NCBI RefSeq assembly: GCF_900184945.1
Contig: NZ_FXYF01000001.1
Span: forward strand, 372,001-436,000
Length of the DNA: 64,000 nt
DNA from: Antarctobacter aquimaris
Lineage (GTDB): Bacteria; Pseudomonadota; Alphaproteobacteria; Rhodobacterales; Rhodobacteraceae
Direction of reading: 5' to 3'
This document shows, piece by piece, positions 25,349 through 33,800 of the stretch (positions are counted from its first letter, which is position 1; the number at the start of each line of letters is the position of its first letter). The notes beneath the pieces are model-generated. The model had not been told where the DNA came from, did no database searches, and saw nothing but the letters and a program-made list of their open reading frames with translations. The position numbers and the translations under genes were made by a program.

Positions 25349-26977
25349 TCAGCCCAGCGCGCCCCGGAGCGCGTTGCCGATGCCCCTGGCGTCCGCGCGG
25401 GGCAGGGGCAGGTACTGCGCGCCCATGGTGGCAGCGAGGGTCTGCAAGGGCGCGTGCGGGCGGCGGCCCACGTCCAGCACGATGCCGGCAAAGCCCGCGC
25501 CGCGCAGCCAGCGCGCCTGCCGTTCCGCATCCGCCTGGGCGGTGGCGCGGTCGGCGCGGCCGTCCAGCGCGATGTTGGCCTTGCCATCGGTCAGCAGGGC
25601 GATGACCGGGGTCAGCCCGTGCGACAGGGCCGATTGCGCTACCTGCCCGGCGCTGAGCAGCGCGGCGGCAAGGGGCGTGCCGCCGCCGCCGGGCAGCGCG
25701 GCGAGCCGGCGTTTCGTCTGCACCAGCGAGCGGGTGGGCGGCAGCAGCAGGTCCGCCCTGTCGCCGCGAAAGGCGATCAGGGCAACGTGGTCGCGGCTGG
25801 AGTAGGCCTGCGCCAGCAGCAGTTCGACCGCGCCCTTGGCCTCGGCCAGGCGGGCCAGCGCGGCGGAACCGGAGGCATCGACGGCAAAGACCAGCAGCCG
25901 GTCCGAGCGGTCCTCATAGCGTTTGACGTGGATGTCGGAGGGCCAGATGGCGATGCGCCCGGCCTGCGCCTTGCGCAGCTTTTGCCAGGGGGCGGCGGCG
26001 CGCAGGGTGGCGACAAGGTCGATCCGCGCGCGCCCGTCCAGCCGGCCGCGCCGGGCGGGCAGGGGGCGGCCGCGCCGGTTGCCCTTGCGCCGCTGTCCGG
26101 CCCCCGATCCGGCGCCCGGGCGCCCGGCCTCCGGGGGGCGCAGGCCGGCCAGCAGGCCCGCCGGCAAGAGGGCGCGGACCGCCTCGATCAGCAGGTCCTC
26201 GGGCAGGTCGAGGCTGTCGGTGCCGGGGTCGCTGTCCTGCGGGTCGGGGGGCGGGGTGTCCGGGGTCTCTGACGGCGGCTCCTCGGGCTGCGGCATCATC
26301 GTGGCACGGTGCGGGTAGACCAGTTCGGCGGCAAGGCGGATGTCGGCAGTGGTCAGCGCGCCGGGGTCGGTGGCCAGGGCGCGCGCGGTGCGCAGCGCGA
26401 GGCGCGGGGCGCGCAGCGAGTCGATGCCGAAACGCGCGGCGAGCAGGGTCAGGGCCAGTGCGGGGTCGTCGACACGCTCGGCCTCGGTATCCATGTCGTC
26501 GGGCAAGGCGCGGGTGTCGGACAGGCAGAGGCCGGTCAGGTCGGCGTGAAAGGCGAGCCGTTCAGAAAGGCAGGCGGGCACATGTTCGTCACCTTCGGCG
26601 CCTTCGTCCAGCAGGACCAGCGGGTGCATCCGGCCCCGGTCCAGCGCCTGCGCCAGCAGGGCAGCGAGGTCGGGCGGGCAGCGTTCGGCCATGGCGAGGA
26701 CATAGACCCCGGGTCGGTCCACCAGCGCCGGGGTGTCGACGCGGTGGCCGCTCTGCAAGGTGGCGGCCAGGTCCAGCCCGCCCAGCAGGGTTTCGGCGCT
26801 CATCGCCGGGTGCAGGCGGATCAGCGGCAGGCCAAGGGCGGTCAGCGCGTCAAGAAAGAGGTCGCGCACCGGGCCGGAGCGGGCGCGCAGCACCAGCCCG
26901 CCCAGCCCTGCGGCATCGCGGCCCAAGAGGCGCAGGGCCAGCGTGGCGCGCTGCCAGACCTGCGCGCCCTCGGTCAT
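25349..26977 (-). CDS. bchD: Magnesium chelatase subunit D
   Basis: The 542-residue protein is the D subunit, which with BchI and BchH inserts Mg2+ into protoporphyrin IX, the first committed step to bacteriochlorophyll. The N-terminal half (about 1-215) is a degenerate AAA+ domain like BchI without a proper Walker A. A Pro/acidic linker (about 225-260) and a basic segment (about 285-305) follow. The C-terminal integrin-I domain carries the MIDAS motif DASGS near residue 365 and the GGGGTPLAAAL loop near 430. The start overlaps the bchI stop (ATGA) and the stop is 4 bases before bchO, so crtA-bchI-bchD-bchO is a coupled operon. Confidence 0.95.
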   Translation of the reverse strand: MTEGAQVWQRATLALRLLGRDAAGLGGLVLRARSGPVRDLFLDALTALGLPLIRLHPAMSAETLLGGLDLAATLQSGHRVDTPALVDRPGVYVLAMAERCPPDLAALLAQALDRGRMHPLVLLDEGAEGDEHVPACLSERLAFHADLTGLCLSDTRALPDDMDTEAERVDDPALALTLLAARFGIDSLRAPRLALRTARALATDPGALTTADIRLAAELVYPHRATMMPQPEEPPSETPDTPPPDPQDSDPGTDSLDLPEDLLIEAVRALLPAGLLAGLRPPEAGRPGAGSGAGQRRKGNRRGRPLPARRGRLDGRARIDLVATLRAAAPWQKLRKAQAGRIAIWPSDIHVKRYEDRSDRLLVFAVDASGSAALARLAEAKGAVELLLAQAYSSRDHVALIAFRGDRADLLLPPTRSLVQTKRRLAALPGGGGTPLAAALLSAGQVAQSALSHGLTPVIALLTDGKANIALDGRADRATAQADAERQARWLRGAGFAGIVLDVGRRPHAPLQTLAATMGAQYLPLPRADARGIGNALRGALG

Positions 26978-28038
26978 CCCAGGACCTCGGCCACCGCGCG
27001 GTCCACGCGCACGGCGGTCCCGGCCTCGTCCAGCGGGTCACGCCGCAGCCGGTGCGCCAGCGCCAGCGGCGCGACGCGGCGCAGGTGGTTGCGGCCCAGC
27101 GCCTGCGCCCCCTCGTAGGCGGCCAGGGCACGGCCCGCGCGCAGCAGCGTCAACTCGCCCCGCAGGCCATCGGCGCCCAGTGCCACGCAGAGCCGCGCGC
27201 AGTCGCGCAGGATGTCGTCCGGCGTGTCGATCGTGGCCAGTGCGGCGCGGGCGGTCAGGATGCGGCTGCGCACCTTTGCGTCGGCGGGCGCCCAGTCCGC
27301 GAGGAAGCGCTGCGGATCGGTCTCGAAGGCGTCGCGGCGGCGCACCACCTCGATCCGCTCCTCGATATCGGTGGGCGAGCGGACCTCGACCGAGAGGCCG
27401 AAGCGGTCCAGCAGTTGCGGCCGCAACTCGCCCTCTTCGGGGTTGCCCGAGCCGACGAGGACAAAGCGCGCGGCATGGCGGATCGACAGCCCGTCACGTT
27501 CGACCACGTTTTCGCCCGATTGCGCCACGTCGAGCAGCAGGTCGACGATGTGATCCTCGAGCAGGTTGACCTCGTCGATATAGAGGTAACCCCGGTTGGC
27601 CTGCGCCAGAAGTCCGGGCTGGAATGCCTTTTCGCCCTGCACCAGCGCGCGTTCGATATCCAGCGCGCCGGTCACGCGGTCCTCGGTCACGCCCAGCGGC
27701 AGGTCGACCACGGGGGTCGGGCGGGTGACGATCACCTCTGTGTCGAGTTCGGCCCAGTCGGGGCTTTCGGCCAGCGAGGGGGCGTTGACCGGGCAGCCGC
27801 GCACCGCGCGGATCGGCGGCAGGAGGGCGGCCAGCGCGCGCACGGCGGTGGATTTGCCGGTGCCTCGGTCGCCAAAGACCAGCACGCCGCCCAGCCGCGG
27901 CTCGACCGCGGTCAGGATCATCGCCGTCTTCATGCCCTGCTGGCCGACGATGGCGGAGAAGGGAAAGGCCTTGCTGGCGGGGGCGGTGTTGGCGGCTTTG
28001 TGGTCTGCCCTTGCGGGCTTGGGACAGGCCTTGTTCAT
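26974..28038 (-). CDS. bchI: Magnesium chelatase subunit I, AAA+ ATPase
   Basis: The 354-residue protein is the ATPase subunit of magnesium chelatase. It begins FPFSAIVGQQGMKTAM, then has Walker A GDRGTGKST, Walker B YLYIDEVNLL, sensor 1 VGSGNPEEGELRPQLLDRFGL and a sensor-2 region with RGELTLLRAGRALAA. ATG at 28038 is chosen because it overlaps the crtA stop as ATGA and gives the family length; an upstream extension exists within the crtA frame. The operon order is crtA, bchI, bchD, bchO. Confidence 0.95.
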   Translation of the reverse strand: MNKACPKPARADHKAANTAPASKAFPFSAIVGQQGMKTAMILTAVEPRLGGVLVFGDRGTGKSTAVRALAALLPPIRAVRGCPVNAPSLAESPDWAELDTEVIVTRPTPVVDLPLGVTEDRVTGALDIERALVQGEKAFQPGLLAQANRGYLYIDEVNLLEDHIVDLLLDVAQSGENVVERDGLSIRHAARFVLVGSGNPEEGELRPQLLDRFGLSVEVRSPTDIEERIEVVRRRDAFETDPQRFLADWAPADAKVRSRILTARAALATIDTPDDILRDCARLCVALGADGLRGELTLLRAGRALAAYEGAQALGRNHLRRVAPLALAHRLRRDPLDEAGTAVRVDRAVAEVLG

Positions 28039-28757
28039 GCGGACGCCCTTTCTGTCTGTCGGTCCTGCGCGGCCAGCGGGCTGGTGCCGCCCCATGTGCC
28101 GCGTTCGCCCAGGATGCGGAACCGCGCGTAGAGCTCTTCCCGGAACCAGTTTTCATCGCGCACGGCGCGGATGGCGCGGGCGTGCGGGCCGTCGGCGCGG
28201 GCGAAGGCGGCCATGCTGGCGGTGTCGGGCCAGATCGAAAAGGTGACCTGGTGCAGCAGCGGCACTTCGCCCAGTCCGATCTTGAACAGCACGTTGGGAT
28301 CGTCGCCGATCACGTCCTGGATGTCGGGCACCCGGCCCCAGAAGCGCGGCAGGATGCGCGGCCGCAGGGTGGCGCGGGTCAGCGCGGCCAGCGCGCCGCG
28401 CGGCATCTCGCCCTCTGGGGCAAAGGGGGCGACGCCGGACCAGGCCCCGCGCGCCGTGACCGGGGCGAGGAACAGCGTCCAGCTTTCGACCGCGCGGGCG
28501 CGGTACAGGGCAAAGAGGCGTTCCTGCGCCAGCCGCGCCTCGGCGGTGGCGCGGTCGGGCCAGGTGCAGAGGATCGCGTAGACGTCCGGGTTCAGCCGGG
28601 GGGTAAAGCCGTGCCCGGTGCCGGAGCCGCACAGCTTCCAGAAGCCGAGGTCGCGCACGCGCGGCAGTATCAGCCGCGCCCCGCCCATCATGGCAAAGGC
28701 CCAGAGGCGGGCAACAGGCCCGCGAAACCGGAACAGACTGAGCGTCACGCATTGCAC
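28035..28757 (-). CDS. crtA: Spheroidene monooxygenase
   Basis: The 240-residue protein matches CrtA, which introduces the keto group of spheroidenone under oxygen. Conserved blocks are LSLFRFRG near the start, FWKLCGSGTGHGFTP near residues 39-53, and SGVAPF and QVTFSIWPD further on. The start appears to be GTG at 28757 with GGGGAG about 9 bases upstream. It is the first gene of crtA-bchIDO and is divergent from crtI across a 111-bp promoter with two PpsR-type sites. Only crtA, crtI and crtB of the spheroidene pathway are in the window; crtC, crtD and crtF must lie elsewhere or the pathway is incomplete. Confidence 0.93.
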   Translation of the reverse strand: MQCVTLSLFRFRGPVARLWAFAMMGGARLILPRVRDLGFWKLCGSGTGHGFTPRLNPDVYAILCTWPDRATAEARLAQERLFALYRARAVESWTLFLAPVTARGAWSGVAPFAPEGEMPRGALAALTRATLRPRILPRFWGRVPDIQDVIGDDPNVLFKIGLGEVPLLHQVTFSIWPDTASMAAFARADGPHARAIRAVRDENWFREELYARFRILGERGTWGGTSPLAAQDRQTERASA

Positions 28758-28779
28758 CAGGGCGACTCCCCGCAGGATG

Positions 28780-28797
28780 TGTCAACCTAGTCTGACA
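28780..28797. promoter_or_regulatory. PpsR/CrtJ-type operator 1 (TGTCA-N8-TGACA)
   Basis: TGTCAACCTAGTCTGACA fits the PpsR/CrtJ consensus TGT-N12-ACA with five-base perfect arms. It lies 23 bases before the crtA start. It is exactly 55 bases from the second site, a spacing that would allow cooperative binding on nearly the same DNA face. Confidence 0.85.
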
Positions 28798-28834
28798 TTC
28801 TGGGTGCAATGTGAAAAGGGGCTATCATACAGAT

Positions 28835-28852
28835 TGTCAACTTTACCTGACA
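28835..28852. promoter_or_regulatory. PpsR/CrtJ-type operator 2 (TGTCA-N8-TGACA)
   Basis: TGTCAACTTTACCTGACA is a second perfect TGTCA-N8-TGACA palindrome, 17 bases before the crtI start. Both share TGTCAAC as left half. PpsR is known to repress crt and bch genes under oxygen, so control of both divergent operons is expected. Confidence 0.85.
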
Positions 28853-28868
28853 TGTGTAGCCTCAAGCC

Positions 28869-30416
28869 ATGATGACACGCGTCGATCCCACCCTCCCGAC
28901 TCTCGCCGCGCGGATGACCGCGCCTCATGCCGTGGTGATCGGTGCAGGACTCGGCGGGCTGGCCGCGGCGATGCGCCTTGGCGCCAAGGGCTATCGCGTC
29001 ACGCTGGTGGACCGGCTGGACGTGCCCGGCGGGCGCGGCTCGGCCCTGTGGAGGGACGGCCACCGATTCGACCTCGGTCCCACCATCGTCACCGTGCCGC
29101 AGGTGTTCCGCGAACTCTGGCGCGCCTGCGGGCGGGAGTTCGACGCGGAAGTTGACCTGCGCCCGATGGACCCCTTCTACGAGATCCGCTGGCCGGATGG
29201 GTCGCGCTTTGAGGCGTCGGGCGATACCGCGCGGATGCGGGCCGAGATCGCCCGCCTGTCGCCGCGCGACGTGGCGGGCTATGACGACTTCCTGCGCGAC
29301 GCCGAGGCGCGCTACGAATTCGGCTTCGAGGACCTGGGGCGGCGGTCGATGCACCAGCTCTGGGAGCTGATCAAGGTGCTGCCGCGCTTTGGCCTGCTGC
29401 GGGCGGACCGGTCCGTCTATGGCCATGCGGCGCGGCGGTTCCGCGACGAACGGCTGCGCATGGCGTTTTCCTTTCACCCGCTGTTCATCGGCGGCGATCC
29501 GTTCCGCGTGACCTCGATGTACATCCTGGTCAGCCACCTGGAAAAGGCGTTCGGCGTGCATTACGCCATCGGCGGAGTCGCGGCGATCGCCGAGGCCATG
29601 GCCAAGGTGATCCAGTCGCAGGGCGGCGTGCTGCGGATGGAGACCGAGGTCGACGAGATCCTGGTCAGGGACAACCGCTGCCACGGCGTGCGGCTGACCG
29701 GCGGCGAGGTGGTCCAGGCCGACCTGGTGGTGTCGAACGCGGACGCGGGCCACACCTACACGCGCCTGCTGCGCAACACGCCCCGGCGGCGCTGGACGCC
29801 CGCGCGGCTGGACCGCACGCGCTGGTCGATGGGGCTGTTCGTCTGGTACTTCGGCACGCGGGGCACGCGCGAGATGTGGCGCGACGTGGGCCACCACACC
29901 ATCCTGAACGGCCCGCGCTACAAGGGGCTGGTCGACGACATTTTCATCAAGGGCAAGCTGTCCGAGGACATGAGCCTCTATGTCCACCGCCCCTCGGTCA
30001 CCGATCCGGGGGTTGCGCCGCGCGGCGGGGACACCTTCTATGCGCTGTCGCCGGTGCCGCACCTGGGCCATGACAACGGCGTCGACTGGGCGCAGGAGGG
30101 CGAACGCTACCGGCAAAAGGTGCAAAAGGTGCTGGAGGAGCGGCTGCTGCCCGGCCTTGGCGGACATCTGACCGCGTCCGAGGTGTTCACGCCGGAGACC
30201 TTCCGCGACCGGTATCTGTCGCCGCTGGGCAGCGGATTCTCGATCGAGCCGCGCATCCTGCAAAGCGCCTGGTTCCGGCCGCACAACGTCAGCGAAGAGG
30301 CCAGGGGGCTGTACCTGGTCGGTGCGGGCACACATCCCGGCGCGGGGCTGCCCGGCGTGATCTCCAGCGCCGAGGTGCTGGCGCAGCTGGTGCCCGACGC
30401 GGCGGTGGTGCGATGA
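28869..30416 (+). CDS. crtI: Phytoene desaturase
   Basis: The 515-residue FAD enzyme converts phytoene to neurosporene or lycopene. The N-terminal dinucleotide fold is AVVIGAGLGGLAAAMRL with VPGGRGS after the second strand. The bacterial CrtI C-terminal signature LYLVGAGTHPGAGLPGVI is present near residues 477-494. The double ATG at 28869 has no clear Shine-Dalgarno; an internal ATG at 28914 is an alternative start nearer to the FAD fold. The stop overlaps crtB (ATGA). It is the first gene of crtI-crtB-tspO, controlled by the shared PpsR-type promoter. Confidence 0.95.
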   Translation: MMTRVDPTLPTLAARMTAPHAVVIGAGLGGLAAAMRLGAKGYRVTLVDRLDVPGGRGSALWRDGHRFDLGPTIVTVPQVFRELWRACGREFDAEVDLRPMDPFYEIRWPDGSRFEASGDTARMRAEIARLSPRDVAGYDDFLRDAEARYEFGFEDLGRRSMHQLWELIKVLPRFGLLRADRSVYGHAARRFRDERLRMAFSFHPLFIGGDPFRVTSMYILVSHLEKAFGVHYAIGGVAAIAEAMAKVIQSQGGVLRMETEVDEILVRDNRCHGVRLTGGEVVQADLVVSNADAGHTYTRLLRNTPRRRWTPARLDRTRWSMGLFVWYFGTRGTREMWRDVGHHTILNGPRYKGLVDDIFIKGKLSEDMSLYVHRPSVTDPGVAPRGGDTFYALSPVPHLGHDNGVDWAQEGERYRQKVQKVLEERLLPGLGGHLTASEVFTPETFRDRYLSPLGSGFSIEPRILQSAWFRPHNVSEEARGLYLVGAGTHPGAGLPGVISSAEVLAQLVPDAAVVR

Positions 30417-31450
30417 TCGCCGCGTCCGACATGGCGCATTGCCGCGAGGCGATCCGGCATGGCTCGCTCAGCTTTCACGCGGCGTCCAGGCTGCTGCCGG
30501 CGCGGGTGCGCGATCCGGCGCTGGTGCTGTATGCGTTTTGCCGGGTGGCGGATGACGCGGTGGACCTGACGCAGGAAAAGGCGGCGGCGGTACTGCGGCT
30601 GCGCGATCGGCTGGACCTGGTCTATGCCGGGCGGCCGCGCAACACGCCCTGCGACCGCGCCTTTGCCGCCGTGGTCGAGACCTTCGAGATGCCCCGCGCC
30701 CTGCCCGAGGCGCTGCTGGAAGGGCTCGCCTGGGATGCCGAGGGGCGGCGCTATCGCACGATGCAGGAGCTGCACGGCTACGCGGCCCGGGTGGCCAGCG
30801 CGGTGGGCGCAATGATGTGCGTGCTGATGCGGGTGCGCGATCCGCAGGCGCTGGCGCGGGCCTGCGACCTGGGCGTGGCGATGCAGCTGACCAACATCGC
30901 CCGCGACCTGGGCGAGGACGCGCGCGAAGGGCGGCTTTACCTGCCGCTGGACTGGCTGGATTCGCTCGGGATGGAGCCGGAGGCATTTCTCAGCGATCCA
31001 AAGCCGGACGCCAGTGTCACGCGCATGGTGCGCGCGCTGATCCGCGAGGCCGAGGTCTTGTATGCAAGGTCCGAGGCGGGGGTGCAGGCGCTGCCCGCCG
31101 CCGCCCGGCCCGGCATCTTTGCCGCGCGTTACATCTATGCCGCCATCGGCACGCAGTTGCGGCGGCAGGGCTACGATTCGGTCACCCGGCGGGCGCGGAC
31201 CAGCCGGGGGCAAAAACTGACGCGCCTGGGCCTGGCATTGGCGCGGACCTCGGCGACGCTGGTGCTGCCGCGCTCGCCGCTCTATTACGCGGCGCCGCTG
31301 CCGGAAACCGCCTTTCTGGTGGAGGCCGCCGCCCGGCCCCGGCTCCAGGCCGACTGGTCCGACCGGCTGCTGTCGACCTTTGCGCAACTCGCCGAACGGG
31401 ACAGGATGCGGCGTGCCGCCTTGATCGACCCGGCGCGGCGGTCTACGTGA
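30413..31450 (+). CDS. crtB: Phytoene synthase
   Basis: The 345-residue enzyme condenses two geranylgeranyl diphosphates to phytoene. Both Asp-rich motifs are seen: FCRVADDAVD (about 42-51) and NIARDLGEDAREGR (about 161-174), plus LYLPLDWL. Translation is coupled to crtI by a 4-base overlap, and its stop overlaps a GTG that can start tspO. The C-terminal SRGQKLTRLGLAL helix is typical of the proteobacterial enzyme. Confidence 0.95.
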   Translation: MIAASDMAHCREAIRHGSLSFHAASRLLPARVRDPALVLYAFCRVADDAVDLTQEKAAAVLRLRDRLDLVYAGRPRNTPCDRAFAAVVETFEMPRALPEALLEGLAWDAEGRRYRTMQELHGYAARVASAVGAMMCVLMRVRDPQALARACDLGVAMQLTNIARDLGEDAREGRLYLPLDWLDSLGMEPEAFLSDPKPDASVTRMVRALIREAEVLYARSEAGVQALPAAARPGIFAARYIYAAIGTQLRRQGYDSVTRRARTSRGQKLTRLGLALARTSATLVLPRSPLYYAAPLPETAFLVEAAARPRLQADWSDRLLSTFAQLAERDRMRRAALIDPARRST

Positions 31451-31938
31451 CCGTCATGTTCTGGCTGTATTTCGCGATCTTTCTGGCCGCCTGCGCGGCC
31501 GCGGGCATGACCGGCGGGCTGTTCCCGCCCGGCGCGTGGTATCGCACGCTGTCCAAGCCATCCTGGACGCCGCCCAACTGGCTGTTCCCGGTGGCCTGGA
31601 GCACCCTGTACCTGTGCATGGCCGGGGCGGGCGCGCGCGTTGCCATGACGCCCGAGGCCGGTCTGCCGCTGGCGCTCTGGGCCTTGCAGATCGCGCTGAA
31701 CGGGCTGTGGACGCCGGTGTTCTTTGGCCTGCGGCGGATCAGGACGGGCTTTGTCGTGCTCTGCGGGCTCTGGCTGTCAGTCGCGGCGACCTGCGTGGCG
31801 CTGTGGGCGGTCGACTGGATCGCCGGCCTGCTGTTTGTGCCCTACCTGGCCTGGGTCTCGGTTGCGGGCGCGCTGAACCTGTCGGTCTGGCGGCTGAACC
31901 CCGAGATCGCGAAGAACCCTCCGCCGGTCGAGAAGTGA
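31447..31938 (+). CDS. tspO: TspO/MBR tryptophan-rich sensory protein
   Basis: The protein has about 163 residues, five transmembrane helices and the family residues WYRTLSKPSWTPPNWLFPVAW, LNGLWTPVFFG and a C-terminal ALNLSVWRLN. In Rhodobacter, TspO in the outer membrane modulates tetrapyrrole traffic and through it photosynthesis gene repression. I prefer GTG at 31447 because it forms a GTGA overlap with the crtB stop; ATG at 31456 is equally plausible. The crtI-crtB-tspO order is as in Rhodobacter, but here the cluster ends after tspO, where crtC would normally follow. Confidence 0.9.
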   Translation: MTVMFWLYFAIFLAACAAAGMTGGLFPPGAWYRTLSKPSWTPPNWLFPVAWSTLYLCMAGAGARVAMTPEAGLPLALWALQIALNGLWTPVFFGLRRIRTGFVVLCGLWLSVAATCVALWAVDWIAGLLFVPYLAWVSVAGALNLSVWRLNPEIAKNPPPVEK

Positions 31939-32021
31939 GGGGCGGCGGGGTGACCCCCGCCCTACGCCTGTGAATGCGCAGCGCTTTACCCCGGCCGCAT
32001 GAGTCTGGCCGGGTGCGGATT

Positions 32022-32083
32022 GAGTATTTAGACCAAGAAGAAGCAACACGCGCGCGCAGGGTTTCTTCTTGGTCAAAATACTC
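32022..32083. repeat. Large imperfect inverted repeat with 21-bp arms
   Basis: Arm 1 (32022-32042, beginning GAGTATTTAGACC) and arm 2 (32063-32083, ending GGTCAAAATACTC) are reverse complements with one mismatch and a 20-base GC-rich loop. It lies between the 3' ends of tspO (plus) and a thiolase gene (minus), so it may act as a bidirectional terminator or mRNA-stabilising hairpin. I recall similar GAGTATTTTTG-type hairpins between genes in other Rhodobacteraceae. Confidence 0.7.
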
Positions 32084-32084
32084 G

Positions 32085-32117
32085 AAAAAAAAGGCCCGCC
32101 ACGGGGTGCGGCGGGCC
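32085..32117 (-). terminator. Intrinsic terminator of the thiolase gene
   Basis: Read on the minus strand, an 8-bp GC stem (GGCCCGCC / GGCGGGCC, loop of 9) is followed immediately by a run of eight T. It lies 18 bases past the thiolase stop. Confidence 0.85.
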
Positions 32118-32134
32118 GGATTTGAGCGCTGGTG

Positions 32135-33313
32135 TCAGACCCGTTCGATCGCCAGCGCAATGCCCTGGCCGCCGCCGATGCACATGGTGATCAGCGCCTT
32201 GGAGCCGCCGATCCGCTCGAGCTCGTAGAGCGCCTTGACCACGAGGATCGCGCCGGTGGCGCCGACCGGGTGGCCCAGGGCGATGGCGCCGCCGTTCGGG
32301 TTGACCTTGGCCGGGTCGAGGCCGAGCCCCTTGTTCACCGCCAGGGCCTGGGCGGCAAAGGCCTCGTTCGATTCGATCACGTCGAAGTCGGAGGCGGACA
32401 GGCCGGTGCGCTTCAGCAGCGCCTCGACCGCGGGGACCGGGCCGATGCCCATGACCTCGGGGCGGACGCCGGCGAGGGCGTAGCCCAGCACCCGGGCGCG
32501 GGGTTTCAGCCCGGCCTTTTCGGCGGCACCGGCGCGCGCCAGCACCACGGCGGCCGCGCCGTCGTTGATGCCCGAGGCGTTGCCCGCGGTGACCGTTCCG
32601 TCCTTCTTGAACACGGCGCGCAGGCCGCCGAGGGCCTCCATCGTCGTCGCCTTGGGGTGTTCGTCGGTGGCGAAGTCGACCATGTCGCGTTTCACGCGGA
32701 CCTGGACCGGCACGATCTGTTCGGCAAAGCGGCCTTCGGCGATGGCCTTGGCGGCGCGTTGCTGGCTTTCCAGCGCGAAGGCATCCTGTGCCTCGCGGCT
32801 GATGTCATGTTCGGCGGCGACGTTCTCGGCCGTCACGCCCATGTGGCCGGTGCCGAAGGGGCAGCTGAGCGCGCCGACCATCATGTCGAGCGTCTTGATG
32901 TCGCCCATCTTGGCGCCCCAGCGCTGATCGGTGATCGCGAAAGGCGAGCGGGACATGCCCTCGGCCCCGCCGGCCAGCGCGAAATCGGCGTCGCCCAGCA
33001 TCAGCGACTGCACGGCGGAGATGACTGCCTGCGCGCCGGAGCCGCAGAGCCGGTTGACGTTCATCGCCGGCGTGGTGTCCGGGATGCCGGCCTGCATCGC
33101 CGCGACGCGGCTGAGGTACATGTCGCGCGGTTCGGTGTTGATGACGTGGCCAAAGACCACCTGGCCGATCTGTGCGCCTTCGACGCCGGCACGTTCCAGC
33201 GCGGCCTTGGCGGCGACGGTGCCGAGGTCGATCGGCGGGGTGCCTGCCAGGCTGCCGCCGAAAGTGCCGATGGCGGTGCGTGCGCCGCTCAGGATGACGA
33301 TATCTTCGCTCAT
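32135..33313 (-). CDS. Acetyl-CoA C-acetyltransferase (thiolase II)
   Basis: The 392-residue thiolase has the acyl-accepting Cys in NRLCGSGAQA (about 91), the His in GGAIALGHPVGATGA (about 348), and the second Cys in MCIGGGQG (about 378). INTEPRDMYLSR near residues 58-69 is typical of the PhaA/BktB group. It condenses two acetyl-CoA or cleaves 3-ketoacyl-CoA, so it may serve polyhydroxybutyrate synthesis or beta-oxidation. ATG at 33313 has a strong AGGAGGGG. It is monocistronic, ending at a clear terminator, and is divergent from the EthD-like gene. A degraded copy of the same N-terminus lies at 50750-50953. Confidence 0.92.
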   Translation of the reverse strand: MSEDIVILSGARTAIGTFGGSLAGTPPIDLGTVAAKAALERAGVEGAQIGQVVFGHVINTEPRDMYLSRVAAMQAGIPDTTPAMNVNRLCGSGAQAVISAVQSLMLGDADFALAGGAEGMSRSPFAITDQRWGAKMGDIKTLDMMVGALSCPFGTGHMGVTAENVAAEHDISREAQDAFALESQQRAAKAIAEGRFAEQIVPVQVRVKRDMVDFATDEHPKATTMEALGGLRAVFKKDGTVTAGNASGINDGAAAVVLARAGAAEKAGLKPRARVLGYALAGVRPEVMGIGPVPAVEALLKRTGLSASDFDVIESNEAFAAQALAVNKGLGLDPAKVNPNGGAIALGHPVGATGAILVVKALYELERIGGSKALITMCIGGGQGIALAIERV

Positions 33314-33446
33314 GGTCCCCTCCTATGGTTGCGGCGGACTATGCACGTGCAGCATCACTTTGTCAGCCGCGAAGCTGGGTTTGCAAATTGAGACCAAACG
33401 ACACCCCGTTTGTGGTAAAGCCGAGTCTCATCAGGGAGGAACCAAG

Positions 33447-33755
33447 ATGTCCGCAAGTCTGCAAGTGCTGTATCCCAACGCCGAGGGCACCCATTTCGAC
33501 TATGACTATTACGTGAACACCCACCTTGCCATGGTCGGCGAGACCTGGGGCGAGCTGCTGGAGCATACCGTGGTGACCAGGGGGGTGGCCGGGGGGCCGG
33601 ACACGCCGCCCGGGTTCCATGCCGTCGCGACGCTGGTGTTCCCCGATGCCGACGCGCGCCAGGAGGCGATGGGCAAGGCCGGGCCGCTGCTGGAGGACAT
33701 CCCCAACTTTACCAACTGCAAGCCGCAGATGCTGATCGGCGATGTGATCGGCTGA
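33447..33755 (+). CDS. EthD-family small dimeric alpha/beta-barrel protein
   Basis: The 102-residue protein begins MSASLQVLYPNAEGTHFDYDYYVNTH, which matches the EthD family (YP...FD..YY...H). These ferredoxin-like dimeric barrels are linked to various oxidative pathways, but a specific reaction cannot be assigned. ATG at 33447 has a near-ideal AGGGAGGA upstream. It stands alone between the thiolase (divergent) and MscS (convergent) genes. Confidence 0.8.
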   Translation: MSASLQVLYPNAEGTHFDYDYYVNTHLAMVGETWGELLEHTVVTRGVAGGPDTPPGFHAVATLVFPDADARQEAMGKAGPLLEDIPNFTNCKPQMLIGDVIG

Positions 33756-33767
33756 GGCTGTGACCGC

Positions 33768-33800
33768 GCCGGGCGCCGGCCGTGTCAGTCGGCGCCCGGC
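33768..33800. terminator. Hairpin between convergent EthD-like and mscS genes
   Basis: Perfect 11-bp arms GCCGGGCGCCG (33768-33778) and CGGCGCCCGGC (33790-33800) with an 11-base loop. The right arm overlaps the last codons of the minus-strand mscS-like gene. No T-run follows, so termination efficiency is uncertain. Confidence 0.55.
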
